58,865 nt of DNA, from positions 203,968 through 262,832 of the forward strand of contig MKTK01000038.1 of the NCBI GenBank assembly GCA_001898255.1. Direction: 5' to 3'. Made by a program: the position numbers and the translations under genes. The first letter of the stretch is position 1; every line of letters starts with the position of its first letter. The stretch is from Chryseobacterium sp. 39-10 (GTDB lineage Bacteria; Bacteroidota; Bacteroidia; Flavobacteriales; Weeksellaceae). Below the pieces are notes generated by a model. That model made no database searches. It saw nothing but the letters and a program-made list of their open reading frames with translations, and was not told the DNA's origin. Shown one piece after another: positions 41,886 through 51,304 of the stretch.

Positions 41886-44012
41886 TTACACTTCTACAGA
41901 TTCCGCAGAGTGCACTTTTACAAGCTCCTGCTGCACGTTTGGCGGAACGAGCTGATAATCTAAAAATTTCATTTTGAATTTGGCACGGCCTCCGGTAATC
42001 GAACGAAGGGTAGAACCATAATCGTGCATTTCGGCAAGCGGCACGTTGGCCATAATTTTCTGGTAGTGTCCTTCCGAATCCATCCCTGAAATAATGGCGC
42101 GTCTGGTTTGCAAATCACCCATTACATCGCCGGTATCTTCATCCGGACAAAGAATTTCCACGGCATACATGGGTTCCAAAAGTTGTGGTTTTGCCAAATG
42201 GAATGCCGTTTTGAACGCGCCAGAAGCAGCCAGCTGAAAAGAAATATCATTTGAATCTACACTATGCATTTTACCGTCGTACACAGAAACTCGTATGTTT
42301 TGGCAATGAGAACCTGTAAGCGGGCCTTCTTTCATTTGTTGCATAATGCCTTTTTTTATAGCGCCCATGTAACGATTGTCGATAGCACCTCCTACGATGC
42401 ACCAGTAGAAGGCGAGTTGGCCACCCCAAGGTAAATCCTCAACTTCTTTTTGTCGAATATTGACGCCTGTTGGCTCATCCATTCCTTCATAAAAATTTTC
42501 TACGCGCATGTGGATTTCACCAAACTGACCGGCGCCTCCAGATTGTTTTTTATGACGGTAATCTGCATCGGCCTTTCCGGTGATGGTTTCTCGGTATGGG
42601 ATTTTGGGATTGGCAAAATTCATATTCACCCCAAACTCCTTTAATAGTCGTTGTTTCACCAAATCCAAGTGCAACTGTCCCTGACCGTGTAAAATGGTTT
42701 GTTTCAATTCTGCACTTTGTTCCACTTTTAGGGTAGGATCTTCTTCTTCAATTCGATGGAGTGCTGTGACTAGTTTTTCCATGTCGGAAGTAGCGTCCGT
42801 AAAAACTGTTTTTCTGATTCTACTTTCCGGAAAAACCATTGGGCGCACTTTTCTTTCGATACCTTTCGAATTAAGGGTGTTGTTGGAGTGTCCGTATTTT
42901 AACTTAACGGTAGCCCCCAAATCACCGGCATGCAACTCGTCCACAGCTATTCTTTCTTTTCCTTTGGTAATAAACAACTGCGATATTCTTTCGGTTTCGC
43001 CGTTATTGGCATTCACCAGCTCATCTCCTGCTTTTAGTTTTCCGGTTAGCACTTTAAAGTAAGAAACCATACCTACCTGCGGCTCCGAGAGGGTTTTATA
43101 GATAAATAAAGTGGTTTTATCGTTAGGATCATAAATAATTTCTTCTCCATTTTCTAATTTTCGGGCGGGTCGATCTGCAGGTGATGGAGCAATATCGTTG
43201 ATGAAGCCCATTAATCTTCCGCTGCCCATATCTTTGAGACCGCTGGTAACAAAAACCGGGAAAAACTGCTGTTTAGCAATTGCGATGGTAATTCCTTTAG
43301 CCAGTTCTTCTTCAGAAAGATTTCCTTCTTCAAAGTATTTTTCCATCAGCCCTTCTTCGTTCTCCGCAGCAATTTCTACCAAAGCATTGTGCATAGCGTT
43401 GGCTTTCTCTAATTCGGATGCCGGAATGGGTTTTTTCTCTGGCTTACCTCCATTGGATGGAAATTCGTACATCACCATCCTCAGCGCATCAACAATTTGA
43501 TTAAAATGAGTGCCTGAATTCAGCGGATATTGCACTGGAACGAGCCGACTGCCAAATCGTTCTTTGGCTTGTTCTAAGGTTTTTTCAAAATCAGCTTTGG
43601 GGTGATCCATTTGGTTGATCACGAAGATGGCCGGCGTTTGGTACAGCTCAACATATTCCCAAACCAGTTCTGTGCCTACTTCTACACCGTTTGCAGCATT
43701 CAGTACGATCACAGCAGTGTCGGCAACTTTTAGTGATGACACTACTTCGCCAACGAAATCGTCAAATCCGGGAGTATCGATGATATTAATTTTGTTGTTG
43801 CGCCAATTCACGAACATTTGATGGGAGAAAATCGTTTTCCCTTTTTCGTGCTCAAGATCGGTATGGTCGCTCACTGTGTTTTGCCCTTCTACCGTACCGC
43901 GGCGCTTAATCTCCCCGCCTTCGTATAACATGGCTTCAATAAGGGTGGTTTTGCCACTGTCCGAATGACCAAGCATCACCACGTTCCGTAAATTTTTGGT
44001 ATTAGCACTCAT
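41886..44012 (-). CDS. Elongation factor G paralogue (EF-G2-like)
   Basis: The 708-residue protein has all EF-G domains: G domain, domain II, and III-V including 'YRETITGKADADYRHKKQSGG' and 'DYGSTLRSITGGRAKF'. The G motifs deviate from the housekeeping factor: P-loop GHSDSGKT (15-22), switch II DTPGFDDF (79-86) with Phe83 where translational GTPases have the catalytic His, and NQMD (134-137) in place of NKMD. This fits the EF-G2/FusA2-type paralogues; a Bacteroides EF-G2 works with very low GTP hydrolysis. It is alone on its transcript. Confidence 0.92.
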   Translation of the reverse strand: MSANTKNLRNVVMLGHSDSGKTTLIEAMLYEGGEIKRRGTVEGQNTVSDHTDLEHEKGKTIFSHQMFVNWRNNKINIIDTPGFDDFVGEVVSSLKVADTAVIVLNAANGVEVGTELVWEYVELYQTPAIFVINQMDHPKADFEKTLEQAKERFGSRLVPVQYPLNSGTHFNQIVDALRMVMYEFPSNGGKPEKKPIPASELEKANAMHNALVEIAAENEEGLMEKYFEEGNLSEEELAKGITIAIAKQQFFPVFVTSGLKDMGSGRLMGFINDIAPSPADRPARKLENGEEIIYDPNDKTTLFIYKTLSEPQVGMVSYFKVLTGKLKAGDELVNANNGETERISQLFITKGKERIAVDELHAGDLGATVKLKYGHSNNTLNSKGIERKVRPMVFPESRIRKTVFTDATSDMEKLVTALHRIEEEDPTLKVEQSAELKQTILHGQGQLHLDLVKQRLLKEFGVNMNFANPKIPYRETITGKADADYRHKKQSGGAGQFGEIHMRVENFYEGMDEPTGVNIRQKEVEDLPWGGQLAFYWCIVGGAIDNRYMGAIKKGIMQQMKEGPLTGSHCQNIRVSVYDGKMHSVDSNDISFQLAASGAFKTAFHLAKPQLLEPMYAVEILCPDEDTGDVMGDLQTRRAIISGMDSEGHYQKIMANVPLAEMHDYGSTLRSITGGRAKFKMKFLDYQLVPPNVQQELVKVHSAESVEV

Positions 44013-44243
44013 AATATATCGTTTAAATGATTGTATAGGGATGCTAAAAAGGAAATGAACTCCATTTGATTTTTAGGAATCTAAAGTTACAAAACTTTTG
44101 AATGCATTGGGAATAATTAGGAAGCCAATGAGATGATATTAAACATCATAGCTACAAACATTGTTTGGCACGCAATCGGCTGACGATCACCTGCGAATCT
44201 ATTTAATGAGGAACAAGGAAATTTCCAGAGAAAGACCTATACG

Positions 44244-44906
44244 CTAAGAAAAATAAGGCCGAATTTTATCTAAACGCAATGCACTGAAATCATCTGTCAC
44301 CACATTGGCAAGTGAGTAATCCTGCATTTCGGAATGTTCACTTTTGTAACCAGCACAAAAAATGCCTGCTCTATGGGCCGCTAAAATTCCGTTGGTTGAA
44401 TCTTCGATCACCATACAGTTTTCCCGAGGTTCACCGGCCATTTCCGCGGCCAGGATAAAGATTTCAGGATCAGGTTTTGATTCTTTCAGGGCAGCTCCAC
44501 TAATTTTCCCCATAAAATAAGGTTCAAGCTTAAAACGGGCAAAAACCCAATTAATAGTGTTGATGTGCGCCGAAGAAGCCAAAATCAGTTTAACACCGTT
44601 TTCGTGGTAATGCTGAATTAAAGCCAAAACGCCGGGTAACAAATCAAAATCTGGATCCTCATCGAACAGTTTTTTGAAATACTTTCTTTTAATGGTGGCT
44701 ATGTTTTCAGCACTCACATCCAAATGAAAATAGTCAATCAGCGTGTCGCATACTTTCTGGGTTGAATAACCCGTAAAACTGGCATAGAGTTCGTCAGGAA
44801 CGGTTATTCCCAAGTCGTCAAATGTTTTTAGGTAAGCTTTTCTGTGTAGAGGTTCAGTGTCAACAATCACCCCATCCATATCAAATAAAACAGCATTCAG
44901 TGGCAT
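44244..44906 (-). CDS. HAD family phosphatase (beta-phosphoglucomutase-like)
   Basis: The 220-residue HAD-IA hydrolase has the nucleophile motif FDMDGVIVDTEP, motif II 'LILASSAH', a Lys in 'ALKESKPDPEIF' and motif III/IV 'CMVIEDSTNGILAAHRAG'. The cap domain is helical, as in phosphoglucomutases and sugar-phosphate phosphatases; the substrate is not predictable. The frame opens at a TTG (44924), which lies inside the TATCTTTG box, so ATG 44906 is used. The 44013-44243 gap downstream shows nothing identifiable. Confidence 0.9.
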   Translation of the reverse strand: MPLNAVLFDMDGVIVDTEPLHRKAYLKTFDDLGITVPDELYASFTGYSTQKVCDTLIDYFHLDVSAENIATIKRKYFKKLFDEDPDFDLLPGVLALIQHYHENGVKLILASSAHINTINWVFARFKLEPYFMGKISGAALKESKPDPEIFILAAEMAGEPRENCMVIEDSTNGILAAHRAGIFCAGYKSEHSEMQDYSLANVVTDDFSALRLDKIRPYFS

Positions 44907-44921
44907 TCCGCTAATTTTTTG

Positions 44922-44929
44922 CAAAGATA
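44922..44929 (-). promoter_or_regulatory. Predicted -7 box of the HAD phosphatase gene
   Basis: TATCTTTG on the minus strand, 15 bases before ATG 44906. Confidence 0.55.
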
Positions 44930-44950
44930 ATTATTGTGATTGATATCTGC

Positions 44951-45550
44951 TCAAATCATCGAAACTATCCATTTCGCAATAACTTCCGCAATGATAATGA
45001 GTACTGCAAAAACAACATACTGCTGAAGTTTTTTCATATTTGATGCCGTTCGAAAACCAGTGACCATCAATGTAATGCTGTACACCAACAGCAAAAGAGT
45101 TACACTACTGAATATGATTAAAGCAATGAGATCGGCGGTATCCAGTTTGAGCTGACTGATCGTATCTAGTTGACTCATAATATTTTCTGTAATTCTTTTA
45201 ATGACAGGAATATCAATTAATGGTACCGAGAGATAAATAGGGATTCTTGCAATGAGGGCAGTGTTTAGTACATCGATCATTCTTATTTTTGGGTTTATCG
45301 TTCTTCCAAAAGCAAAGAACAGGATGCTAAAAATCACAATATTCACGATATTGGCGGTGAACGCTTGGGAAAACAGAATATCAGGATGTTTGTGCACATC
45401 AAAAATACCGTCGTAAATTACTTGATGATGATAAGACAAGTAGCAACCGATAATGAATGAAATGATGCCAAGCAACATCAGCAATTTATCAGGAATGGCT
45501 CGGAAAGGATTGATGAAGATTGTCCAGTTCATGCGTTGTTCGTTAATCAT
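44951..45550 (-). CDS. YIP1-like membrane protein
   Basis: The 199-residue protein has about five membrane helices and a YIP1-like opening ('MNWTIFINPFRAIPDKLLML'). The first Met is 45550 and another in frame is 45532. Similar proteins in Bacteroidota have no known function. It precedes the HAD gene on the same strand, but that gene has its own promoter box. Confidence 0.7.
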   Translation of the reverse strand: MINEQRMNWTIFINPFRAIPDKLLMLLGIISFIIGCYLSYHHQVIYDGIFDVHKHPDILFSQAFTANIVNIVIFSILFFAFGRTINPKIRMIDVLNTALIARIPIYLSVPLIDIPVIKRITENIMSQLDTISQLKLDTADLIALIIFSSVTLLLLVYSITLMVTGFRTASNMKKLQQYVVFAVLIIIAEVIAKWIVSMI

Positions 45551-45694
45551 AATTCTATTTGTGCTGCAAAATCATTAGCTAAAATGATAATCACCTTGTA
45601 CTGCCCACAGCACCGACTGCAATTTAACAATACATTGCCGAAAACATGGGTTTCTGCATAATAATTTTTAAATTCGTGGCTTAATTTTTATTTT

Positions 45695-47020
45695 ATGAGT
45701 TTCGGAATTGAAGCAGCGAGTTATTTTGCACCATCTTTGTATTTGGAAATCAAAGATTTAGCAGAGAAAAGAGGAATTGACCCGGCAAAACTGGAGAAAG
45801 GTTTAGGGCTACATAAAATGGCTTTTCCTGATGTTCAGGAAGACGCTGCCACTTTTGCTGCAGAAGCACTTCTCAAGTTGATTCAGGATTACGATTTAAA
45901 TCCGAAAGATATTTCAAGAATTTACCTGGGAACAGAAAGCGCCCTCGATGCAGCAAAACCAACGGCAAGCTATGCGATGCAAATGGTAGAGAAGGTTTTG
46001 GAACCCAATTTCGGCGAACGAGTTTTTAAGCATTGCGACGTCGTGGATCTTACTTTTGCTTGCATAGGTGCAGTAGATGCCTTGCAAAACTGTATTGATT
46101 ATGCTCGAGCCAATCCCGGAAAAAAAGCAGTGGTCATCGCATCAGACTACGCAAAATACGAGCTTAACTCACCTGGCGAATATACGCAAGGCGGAGGTGC
46201 AGTGGCGATTTTGGTATCGGACCAGCCGAAGTTGCTGGAGATCGAAAATATGTATGGGGTGGCAACCGAAAGTGTATTCGACTTTTTTAAACCGAGGCGT
46301 ACCGTTCAAAAATCTGAACTTAGCTCAGCATCACCCACGATGCCAGATAAAATTGAAATTTTCACCGACGAACCTGTTTTTGATGGGCAATATTCTAACC
46401 AATGTTACCAAGATAGAATTCGCGAAGCTTACGAACATTACAAGGAACAGAAATTCACCGTTAAACCTTACGAAAACTGGCGTTACCTTATTTTTCACCT
46501 GCCGTATGCATTTCACGGAAAAAGAGTGTTCACCGAAATTTTTAGTTTAGAGAATAACTTGGATTATTCCACACCTGAAAGCCAAAAAACAGTAGCCAAG
46601 TCAGAAGCGTATATAAAGTTGATCAATCACTGCATTGAGCCGTCGCAACGGGCTTCTTCAGAAATCGGAAATATGTACACGGCGTCTATATTTATGGCAC
46701 TTTTATCTGCATTACAGGTGAGTTATAACGAAGGCGAAGAGCTTACGGGTGCCGAAATTGGATTCTTAGCGTATGGCAGCGGTTCAAAATCTAAAGTTTT
46801 TGCGGGAAAAATATCGCCGCAGTGGAAGGAAGTTGTATCAAAATGGAATCTTTTCGAAAACTTGAAAAAACGTACACAAATCGATTTCGAAACCTACGAA
46901 AAACTTCACCGCAAACAGCTGAATTCGCCTGTAAACCCACAGTATAAAGGGTTTGGATTGGTACACGTAGAAACAGAAAACCCTGTTTTGGTGGGTGCAA
47001 GATTTTACGATCACCGATGA
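45695..47020 (+). CDS. Hydroxymethylglutaryl-CoA synthase family protein
   Basis: Condenses acetyl-CoA and acetoacetyl-CoA in the mevalonate pathway. In 441 residues the catalytic acids align: Glu81 in GTESALDAAKP, the nucleophile Cys123 in FACIGAVDAL and the His in FHLPYAFHGKR; 'GGGAVAIL' and 'LAYGSGSKSKVF' are family glycine motifs. The Cys loop (ACIGA) differs from the ACYGGT of classical enzymes. This supports mevalonate-type isoprenoid synthesis in this organism. menD follows 145 bases later. Confidence 0.92.
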   Translation: MSFGIEAASYFAPSLYLEIKDLAEKRGIDPAKLEKGLGLHKMAFPDVQEDAATFAAEALLKLIQDYDLNPKDISRIYLGTESALDAAKPTASYAMQMVEKVLEPNFGERVFKHCDVVDLTFACIGAVDALQNCIDYARANPGKKAVVIASDYAKYELNSPGEYTQGGGAVAILVSDQPKLLEIENMYGVATESVFDFFKPRRTVQKSELSSASPTMPDKIEIFTDEPVFDGQYSNQCYQDRIREAYEHYKEQKFTVKPYENWRYLIFHLPYAFHGKRVFTEIFSLENNLDYSTPESQKTVAKSEAYIKLINHCIEPSQRASSEIGNMYTASIFMALLSALQVSYNEGEELTGAEIGFLAYGSGSKSKVFAGKISPQWKEVVSKWNLFENLKKRTQIDFETYEKLHRKQLNSPVNPQYKGFGLVHVETENPVLVGARFYDHR

Positions 47021-47138
47021 ATGAAAATCGAGTGAATAGGGTTGAAATGATGAAAGATTATCGAATTTTAAATCTTGATTGTTGACCATTTTCTAATCAC
47101 TTTTTCCTGATCGCCACTACATACCTTGAAAATATCAG

Positions 47139-47146
47139 TAGATTTG
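47139..47146 (+). promoter_or_regulatory. Predicted -7 box of menD
   Basis: TAGATTTG, about 20 bases before ATG 47166. Confidence 0.5.
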
Positions 47147-47165
47147 CATTGATTCAATTTTTTCG

Positions 47166-48830
47166 ATGAAACAGTTCTCCTCCAAACGAAGCATACAAAT
47201 TTTAGCGTATCTCTTAAATGAATACGGCATCCACAACATCGTCATTTCACCCGGCTCGCGCAATGCGCCTTTAGCCATTCACTTTTCCGAATCACCTGCC
47301 TTCAACTGTTACAGCATTGTGGACGAAAGAAGCGCAGGTTTCGTAGGAATAGGCATGGCCAAAAGCGAGAAAAAACCAGTGGCAATTACTTGCACAAGTG
47401 GTTCTGCCGCAGCCAATTATTACCCGGCTGTCACTGAAGCGTTTTATCAGAATGTGCCCCTTTTGGTGCTCACTGCAGACCGCCCAACTGACTATGTGGA
47501 TATCTTCGACGGGCAAACCATTCGCCAGAAAAATCTTTTTGCTCAACATTCTTACGGCGATTTTCAACTCCTGGAAGACAGCAAAGAAAACGCAGATGAT
47601 TTGAATTTTGAGATCATCAAAAAAGCCATCGAAATATGCATCGAGAAAAAAGGGCCAGTTCATCTTAACATTCCTTTAGAGGAACCTTTATATCAGCTTG
47701 TTACAGAGGTTCCCAACTTTGCACCTGTCGAAAAAACAATCAGAAAAAAGAGCTACACTCTCGGTTCAACTATTGCTGCTGAATGGAATACCGCAAAACG
47801 CATCATGATTCTTGTAGGAACCCGCGATTATAGCGACGAGCTGGAAATGCAACTTTCTCAATTGGTGAAAAATCACAGTGCGGTGGTGCTTTGTGAAGTT
47901 AATTCGAACTTGCGCAATCATAAATTCTTTTCGCACATCGACCGCTATATTTATAATTTCGGCGAAGAAGATTTCAAAACCTATGCACCGGATTTGCTCA
48001 TTACCGTAGGACAAAATGTGGTATCGAAAAAAGTAAAACAGTTTTTACGGCAGGCAAAACCGCAACACCATTGGCATATTGATGAGGTGTGGCAACCCGA
48101 CACCTTTTTCTCCCTAACCGAAAAAATAGAGACAACGCCCGAAAACTTCTTCAGTGCATTGCTGAACGTAGCCACTTTGGAGCCGCAACCTTATTTTAAT
48201 TTGTGGGATGTGCTGCGCGACAAGAAAGACTTAAAACATCAGGAATATTGCTTGCTCACCGGTTTTTCCGATTTTAAATTCTTTCAGTTGCTTTCAGAAA
48301 AAATTCCGGAAGACATCAACCTGCATTTCAGCAACTCTTCGGCAATACGATATGCCCAACTCTTTGATTTTCAAGAAAATAAAGTGTACTGCAACCGCGG
48401 AACCAGCGGAATTGACGGCTGCACTTCCACCGCAATGGGATTCGCGATGCGCAACGAAAAACAAACCGTTTTGGTGACCGGCGACCTCAGCTTCTTTTAC
48501 GACATCAACGGACTTTGGAACAACTACATTCCGCCATACACCAGAATTCTCATTTTTAATAACGGTGGTGGCGATATTTTCAGAATAATTCCGGGTCCCA
48601 GTTCTACTAACGCTTTGGACGAGTTTATCCTTACCAAACATCACAAAACTGCCGAACTTATTGCCAAACATTTCGACTTCGGTTACACAAAAGCAGATGA
48701 TGAAGATACGCTTGCAAGGATTTTAGATAACTTCTTTAAACCTGACCTAAAGCCAAAAATTTTAGAAATTGATACTTCAAAAGTTGAAAACGCCGAAGTA
48801 CTGAAAAAGTATTTTGAGTTTATGAAATAG
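47166..48830 (+). CDS. menD: SEPHCHC synthase MenD (menaquinone synthesis)
   Basis: ThDP enzyme that joins 2-oxoglutarate to isochorismate in menaquinone synthesis. The 554-residue protein has the ThDP Glu in DERSAGFVGIGMAK, 'ITCTSGSAAANYYPAVTEA', 'VLTADRPTDYVD' and, in the C-terminal domain, NRGTSGIDGCTSTA and the metal-binding GDLSFFYDINGLWNN. The two-domain length is normal. It converges with pabC over an 18-base gap. Confidence 0.96.
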   Translation: MKQFSSKRSIQILAYLLNEYGIHNIVISPGSRNAPLAIHFSESPAFNCYSIVDERSAGFVGIGMAKSEKKPVAITCTSGSAAANYYPAVTEAFYQNVPLLVLTADRPTDYVDIFDGQTIRQKNLFAQHSYGDFQLLEDSKENADDLNFEIIKKAIEICIEKKGPVHLNIPLEEPLYQLVTEVPNFAPVEKTIRKKSYTLGSTIAAEWNTAKRIMILVGTRDYSDELEMQLSQLVKNHSAVVLCEVNSNLRNHKFFSHIDRYIYNFGEEDFKTYAPDLLITVGQNVVSKKVKQFLRQAKPQHHWHIDEVWQPDTFFSLTEKIETTPENFFSALLNVATLEPQPYFNLWDVLRDKKDLKHQEYCLLTGFSDFKFFQLLSEKIPEDINLHFSNSSAIRYAQLFDFQENKVYCNRGTSGIDGCTSTAMGFAMRNEKQTVLVTGDLSFFYDINGLWNNYIPPYTRILIFNNGGGDIFRIIPGPSSTNALDEFILTKHHKTAELIAKHFDFGYTKADDEDTLARILDNFFKPDLKPKILEIDTSKVENAEVLKKYFEFMK

Positions 48831-48848
48831 AATACCGGGATTCTTTAC

Positions 48849-49475
48849 TTACACCTCCAAATAATCATTGCTTCCGGGCAAATTATTGATGATTTCGAGC
48901 GGATAAATAAACATGTCATCGAAATTGTTCATGGAATTAATGATCTGCAAATGAGAGAATTCCTTTAGATTCTGCAAAGTGATTTCTGTCTCTTTGATCT
49001 TTTTTTCTTTCAGGAGCCATTGTCGCTGCACACCGTTCAGGAGATAAGTGGAAGGCGTAAACCACTCTTTTCCCTTCTTAAAAAGCAGGTTCGACAGAGA
49101 GGTGTCGGTAATGTGACTATTTTTAACGATGATAATTTCTGCTGCTGTGGTTTTTAATTTCATGCGTTCAAACTCCGTTCTGTCTTCGAATTTAAAACCA
49201 TAATCGATGCTATTATTCACCACCAGCTGAAAACTGCGAATCTCGGAAATGGCGTAAGGAATCATCTGTGTACGTATATTTTTATTCAGGTCGTAGCTTA
49301 TTCTCAACTTAAAAAGACCGTCCTCTTCATGATGCAGCGACTCAAAAATTTTGCCCAAATCAATAGAACCCTCTTTCCCGAAATGGCTGAAAGTTTCGTT
49401 CACACGCTTCTGATGAAGGTCCAGCAGAAAAATTTCCTGGTCTTCTATTTTAATGCTTTCAAAGAACTGGGACAT
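48849..49475 (-). CDS. pabC: Aminodeoxychorismate lyase-like (class IV aminotransferase)
   Basis: The 208-residue protein reads as a PLP fold type IV protein: 'EIIIVKNSHITDTSLSNLLF' and 'GKEWFTPSTYLLNGVQRQWLL' match PabC/branched-chain aminotransferase C-terminal motifs, though it is shorter than usual (about 240-280) and I cannot place the PLP Lys with certainty. It overlaps the upstream pabB by 17 bases, which supports a role in 4-aminobenzoate synthesis for folate. Confidence 0.78.
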   Translation of the reverse strand: MSQFFESIKIEDQEIFLLDLHQKRVNETFSHFGKEGSIDLGKIFESLHHEEDGLFKLRISYDLNKNIRTQMIPYAISEIRSFQLVVNNSIDYGFKFEDRTEFERMKLKTTAAEIIIVKNSHITDTSLSNLLFKKGKEWFTPSTYLLNGVQRQWLLKEKKIKETEITLQNLKEFSHLQIINSMNNFDDMFIYPLEIINNLPGSNDYLEV

Positions 49476-50436
49476 AGATTTTGTTTTTCATTTCCTGATA
49501 TTCATCGGCTAATTTACTTAAATGCGTTATTCCACCACCACTTTTAAAATAAAATTTTCCATTTTCTTTCTCAATAAACCGAATCATAACGCAAGAATCC
49601 AGATCCTTTCCATCGAACCATCCACAAACACCAGTATAAAAACCGCGCTCATACCCTTCGGTTTCCAGAATAATCTCAAGCGTTTTCGGTTTGGGCGCTC
49701 CAAGAATGGAACCTGCGGGAAGAAGTGTTTTCAGAATTGTTCCAATCTTTGAACGAAACTTTGGTTTGATGGTTCCCGCCACTTCAGAGCTCATGGCATA
49801 AAGGTTTTTTTGTTGAGTTGTAATGAGATCTATACGCTGAAAATCATTTACTTTCACCTCATCTGCTACCCTGCTCAAATCGTTACGGAGCAAATCGACC
49901 ACCGTATAATGTTCTGCTTTTTCTTTGGGATCGTTTTTCAAGACTTCTTTTGCATCCTCTTTTGACGCATCAATGGTTCCTTTCATCGGATAGGTTAAAA
50001 TCTGATTATCAATAATTTCAACAAAAGTTTCAGGCGAAAAAAACACAAATTCGTCTTGGTAAAAAACTTTATATTTGGCGTCGGAGAAATAGAAAATATC
50101 TCGCAGTGAAAAGTTGGTTTCAATTCTGGTTTTTCTGGTAAAGTTGGTCAGGTAGGAGTTGCCGAGTTTTAAATGTTGCTGTACCCGCTCAAATCCTTTT
50201 TTATAGGATGCTTTGCTTTCAGGAAATGCATTGAGTTGGAGTTTCGTTGGGGGATTTCTATTTTCTTCTATTCTTTTATAGGCCCTGAAATCGATGAGCA
50301 CATCAGCTTTGCCCAACTCTTCTTCGTTAAAAACCAGAATGTTATCCATTAAAAAATCGATCATAAAAAAGAAGGGAACTTTCCTTTGTGAAAGTTCATC
50401 CATTCGGTCGAAAGAGGAGTGATGGTCGATTTTCAT
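49459..50436 (-). CDS. pabB: Aminodeoxychorismate synthase component I (PabB)
   Basis: Aminates chorismate to 4-amino-4-deoxychorismate. The 325-residue protein is a chorismate-binding domain without the N-terminal TrpE_N extension. Visible motifs: 'LGNSYLTNFTRKT', 'YPMKGTIDAS', 'VVDLLRNDLSRV', 'LLPAGSILGAPKP' and the final 'FYFKSGGGITHLS'. It heads the pabB-pabC pair. No glutaminase subunit gene is beside it. Confidence 0.9.
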   Translation of the reverse strand: MKIDHHSSFDRMDELSQRKVPFFFMIDFLMDNILVFNEEELGKADVLIDFRAYKRIEENRNPPTKLQLNAFPESKASYKKGFERVQQHLKLGNSYLTNFTRKTRIETNFSLRDIFYFSDAKYKVFYQDEFVFFSPETFVEIIDNQILTYPMKGTIDASKEDAKEVLKNDPKEKAEHYTVVDLLRNDLSRVADEVKVNDFQRIDLITTQQKNLYAMSSEVAGTIKPKFRSKIGTILKTLLPAGSILGAPKPKTLEIILETEGYERGFYTGVCGWFDGKDLDSCVMIRFIEKENGKFYFKSGGGITHLSKLADEYQEMKNKIYVPVL

Positions 50437-50441
50437 AACAG

Positions 50442-50449
50442 CAAAAATA
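50442..50449 (-). promoter_or_regulatory. -7 box of pabB
   Basis: TATTTTTG, then five bases, then the ATG at 50436: near-leaderless, one base longer than the N4 pattern seen elsewhere. Confidence 0.6.
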
Positions 50450-50500
50450 ATGCTTTAGCATTTAAAGTTTCTCTTTTTCCTATTTCCGGATGAGTTTACT

Positions 50501-50508
50501 TATTTTTG
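50501..50508 (+). promoter_or_regulatory. -7 box of the membrane protein gene at 50513, leaderless start
   Basis: TATTTTTG, then TGGC, then ATG 50513. It also settles the frame: other short frames here start downstream or upstream of the expected transcript start. Confidence 0.65.
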
Positions 50509-50512
50509 TGGC

Positions 50513-51241
50513 ATGGAAAACAATTACCCACCACCATCAGGAATTGGTTCAGTTTTATCGCAGGCATTTGGCTACTGGAGCCGCACGCTCACCTATCAAG
50601 TTTTCTACAGCATGCTTTATCTGTCTCTTTTTTTTCTGGGTTATTTCTATCTGTTTCAATATTTTGGTTTATGGGAGCAGGTGGTGCCTTACAGCGATCT
50701 GATGAGAACTGATTTCCCGGCTTTTAACAAAAAAATGGAAGAAGTGGCCAGGTTACCGCAAATCGCCAATTTCATGCTCTCCGTTTTTGTGCTTCTTGCC
50801 TTGCTTGCACCGCTGAATGTGGGCTTTTACAAAATTTACCGTAAACTTGATTTGGGCGAGAAACCCAATATTAATGATCTTTTTGCCGGCTATTTGGGAT
50901 TCGACTTTTTTAAATTTTTCGGGTTTTATTTGTTTTGGATCATCATTTTTTCCTATGCCAATTCATTGCTGCTTTTGGGTGTTGTCTGGTGCTTCATCAC
51001 GCTGTTCTCTGTGCCGCTTTTGTTTTTTATGGATGTGAAAACGTTTCAGGGCATTGGCTATTCGGTGCAGGCACTGCGCCGAGGTTTTATCATGATCTTG
51101 GTCTGTGTCATCATTGCTTTTGCCTTCAGCATTAGCGGAATCTTACTTTTCGGCTTTGGCTTTCTTTTTACTTTTCCGTTTTGGAATGCAATGATTTACG
51201 CACTTTACCAGTATTTTTTCAATGAAACCGTCAAAAATTAA
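50513..51241 (+). CDS. Polytopic membrane protein, paralogue of the next gene
   Basis: The 242-residue protein has about five or six membrane helices, a soluble segment near 65-80, and 'LLAPLNVGFYKIYRKLDLGEKPNINDLFAGY', which aligns with 'LLSPLYVGVIFVAHKYNVKQKIQASDLFIGY' in the neighbour. The overall layout resembles DUF975-like integral membrane proteins, but I am not certain of the family. The pair probably arose by tandem duplication. Function unknown. Confidence 0.75.
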   Translation: MENNYPPPSGIGSVLSQAFGYWSRTLTYQVFYSMLYLSLFFLGYFYLFQYFGLWEQVVPYSDLMRTDFPAFNKKMEEVARLPQIANFMLSVFVLLALLAPLNVGFYKIYRKLDLGEKPNINDLFAGYLGFDFFKFFGFYLFWIIIFSYANSLLLLGVVWCFITLFSVPLLFFMDVKTFQGIGYSVQALRRGFIMILVCVIIAFAFSISGILLFGFGFLFTFPFWNAMIYALYQYFFNETVKN

Positions 51242-51274
51242 TAAATGATTCACTGTTTGTTTCATTAAAAATTC

Positions 51275-51282
51275 TAAATTTG
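51275..51282 (+). promoter_or_regulatory. Predicted -7 box of the second paralogue
   Basis: TAAATTTG, about 22 bases before ATG 51305. A TTTG at 51256-51259 is only 15 bp away, short for a -33 element. Confidence 0.5.
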
Positions 51283-51304
51283 GGAAACATTAAAAATTAA
51301 ACAG

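Noticed and set aside
44013..44243. Regulatory RNA between the EF-G-like and HAD genes
   Set aside because: No stable hairpin with T-run or conserved riboswitch core was visible; only a near-consensus TAACTTTA box upstream of the EF-G-like gene.
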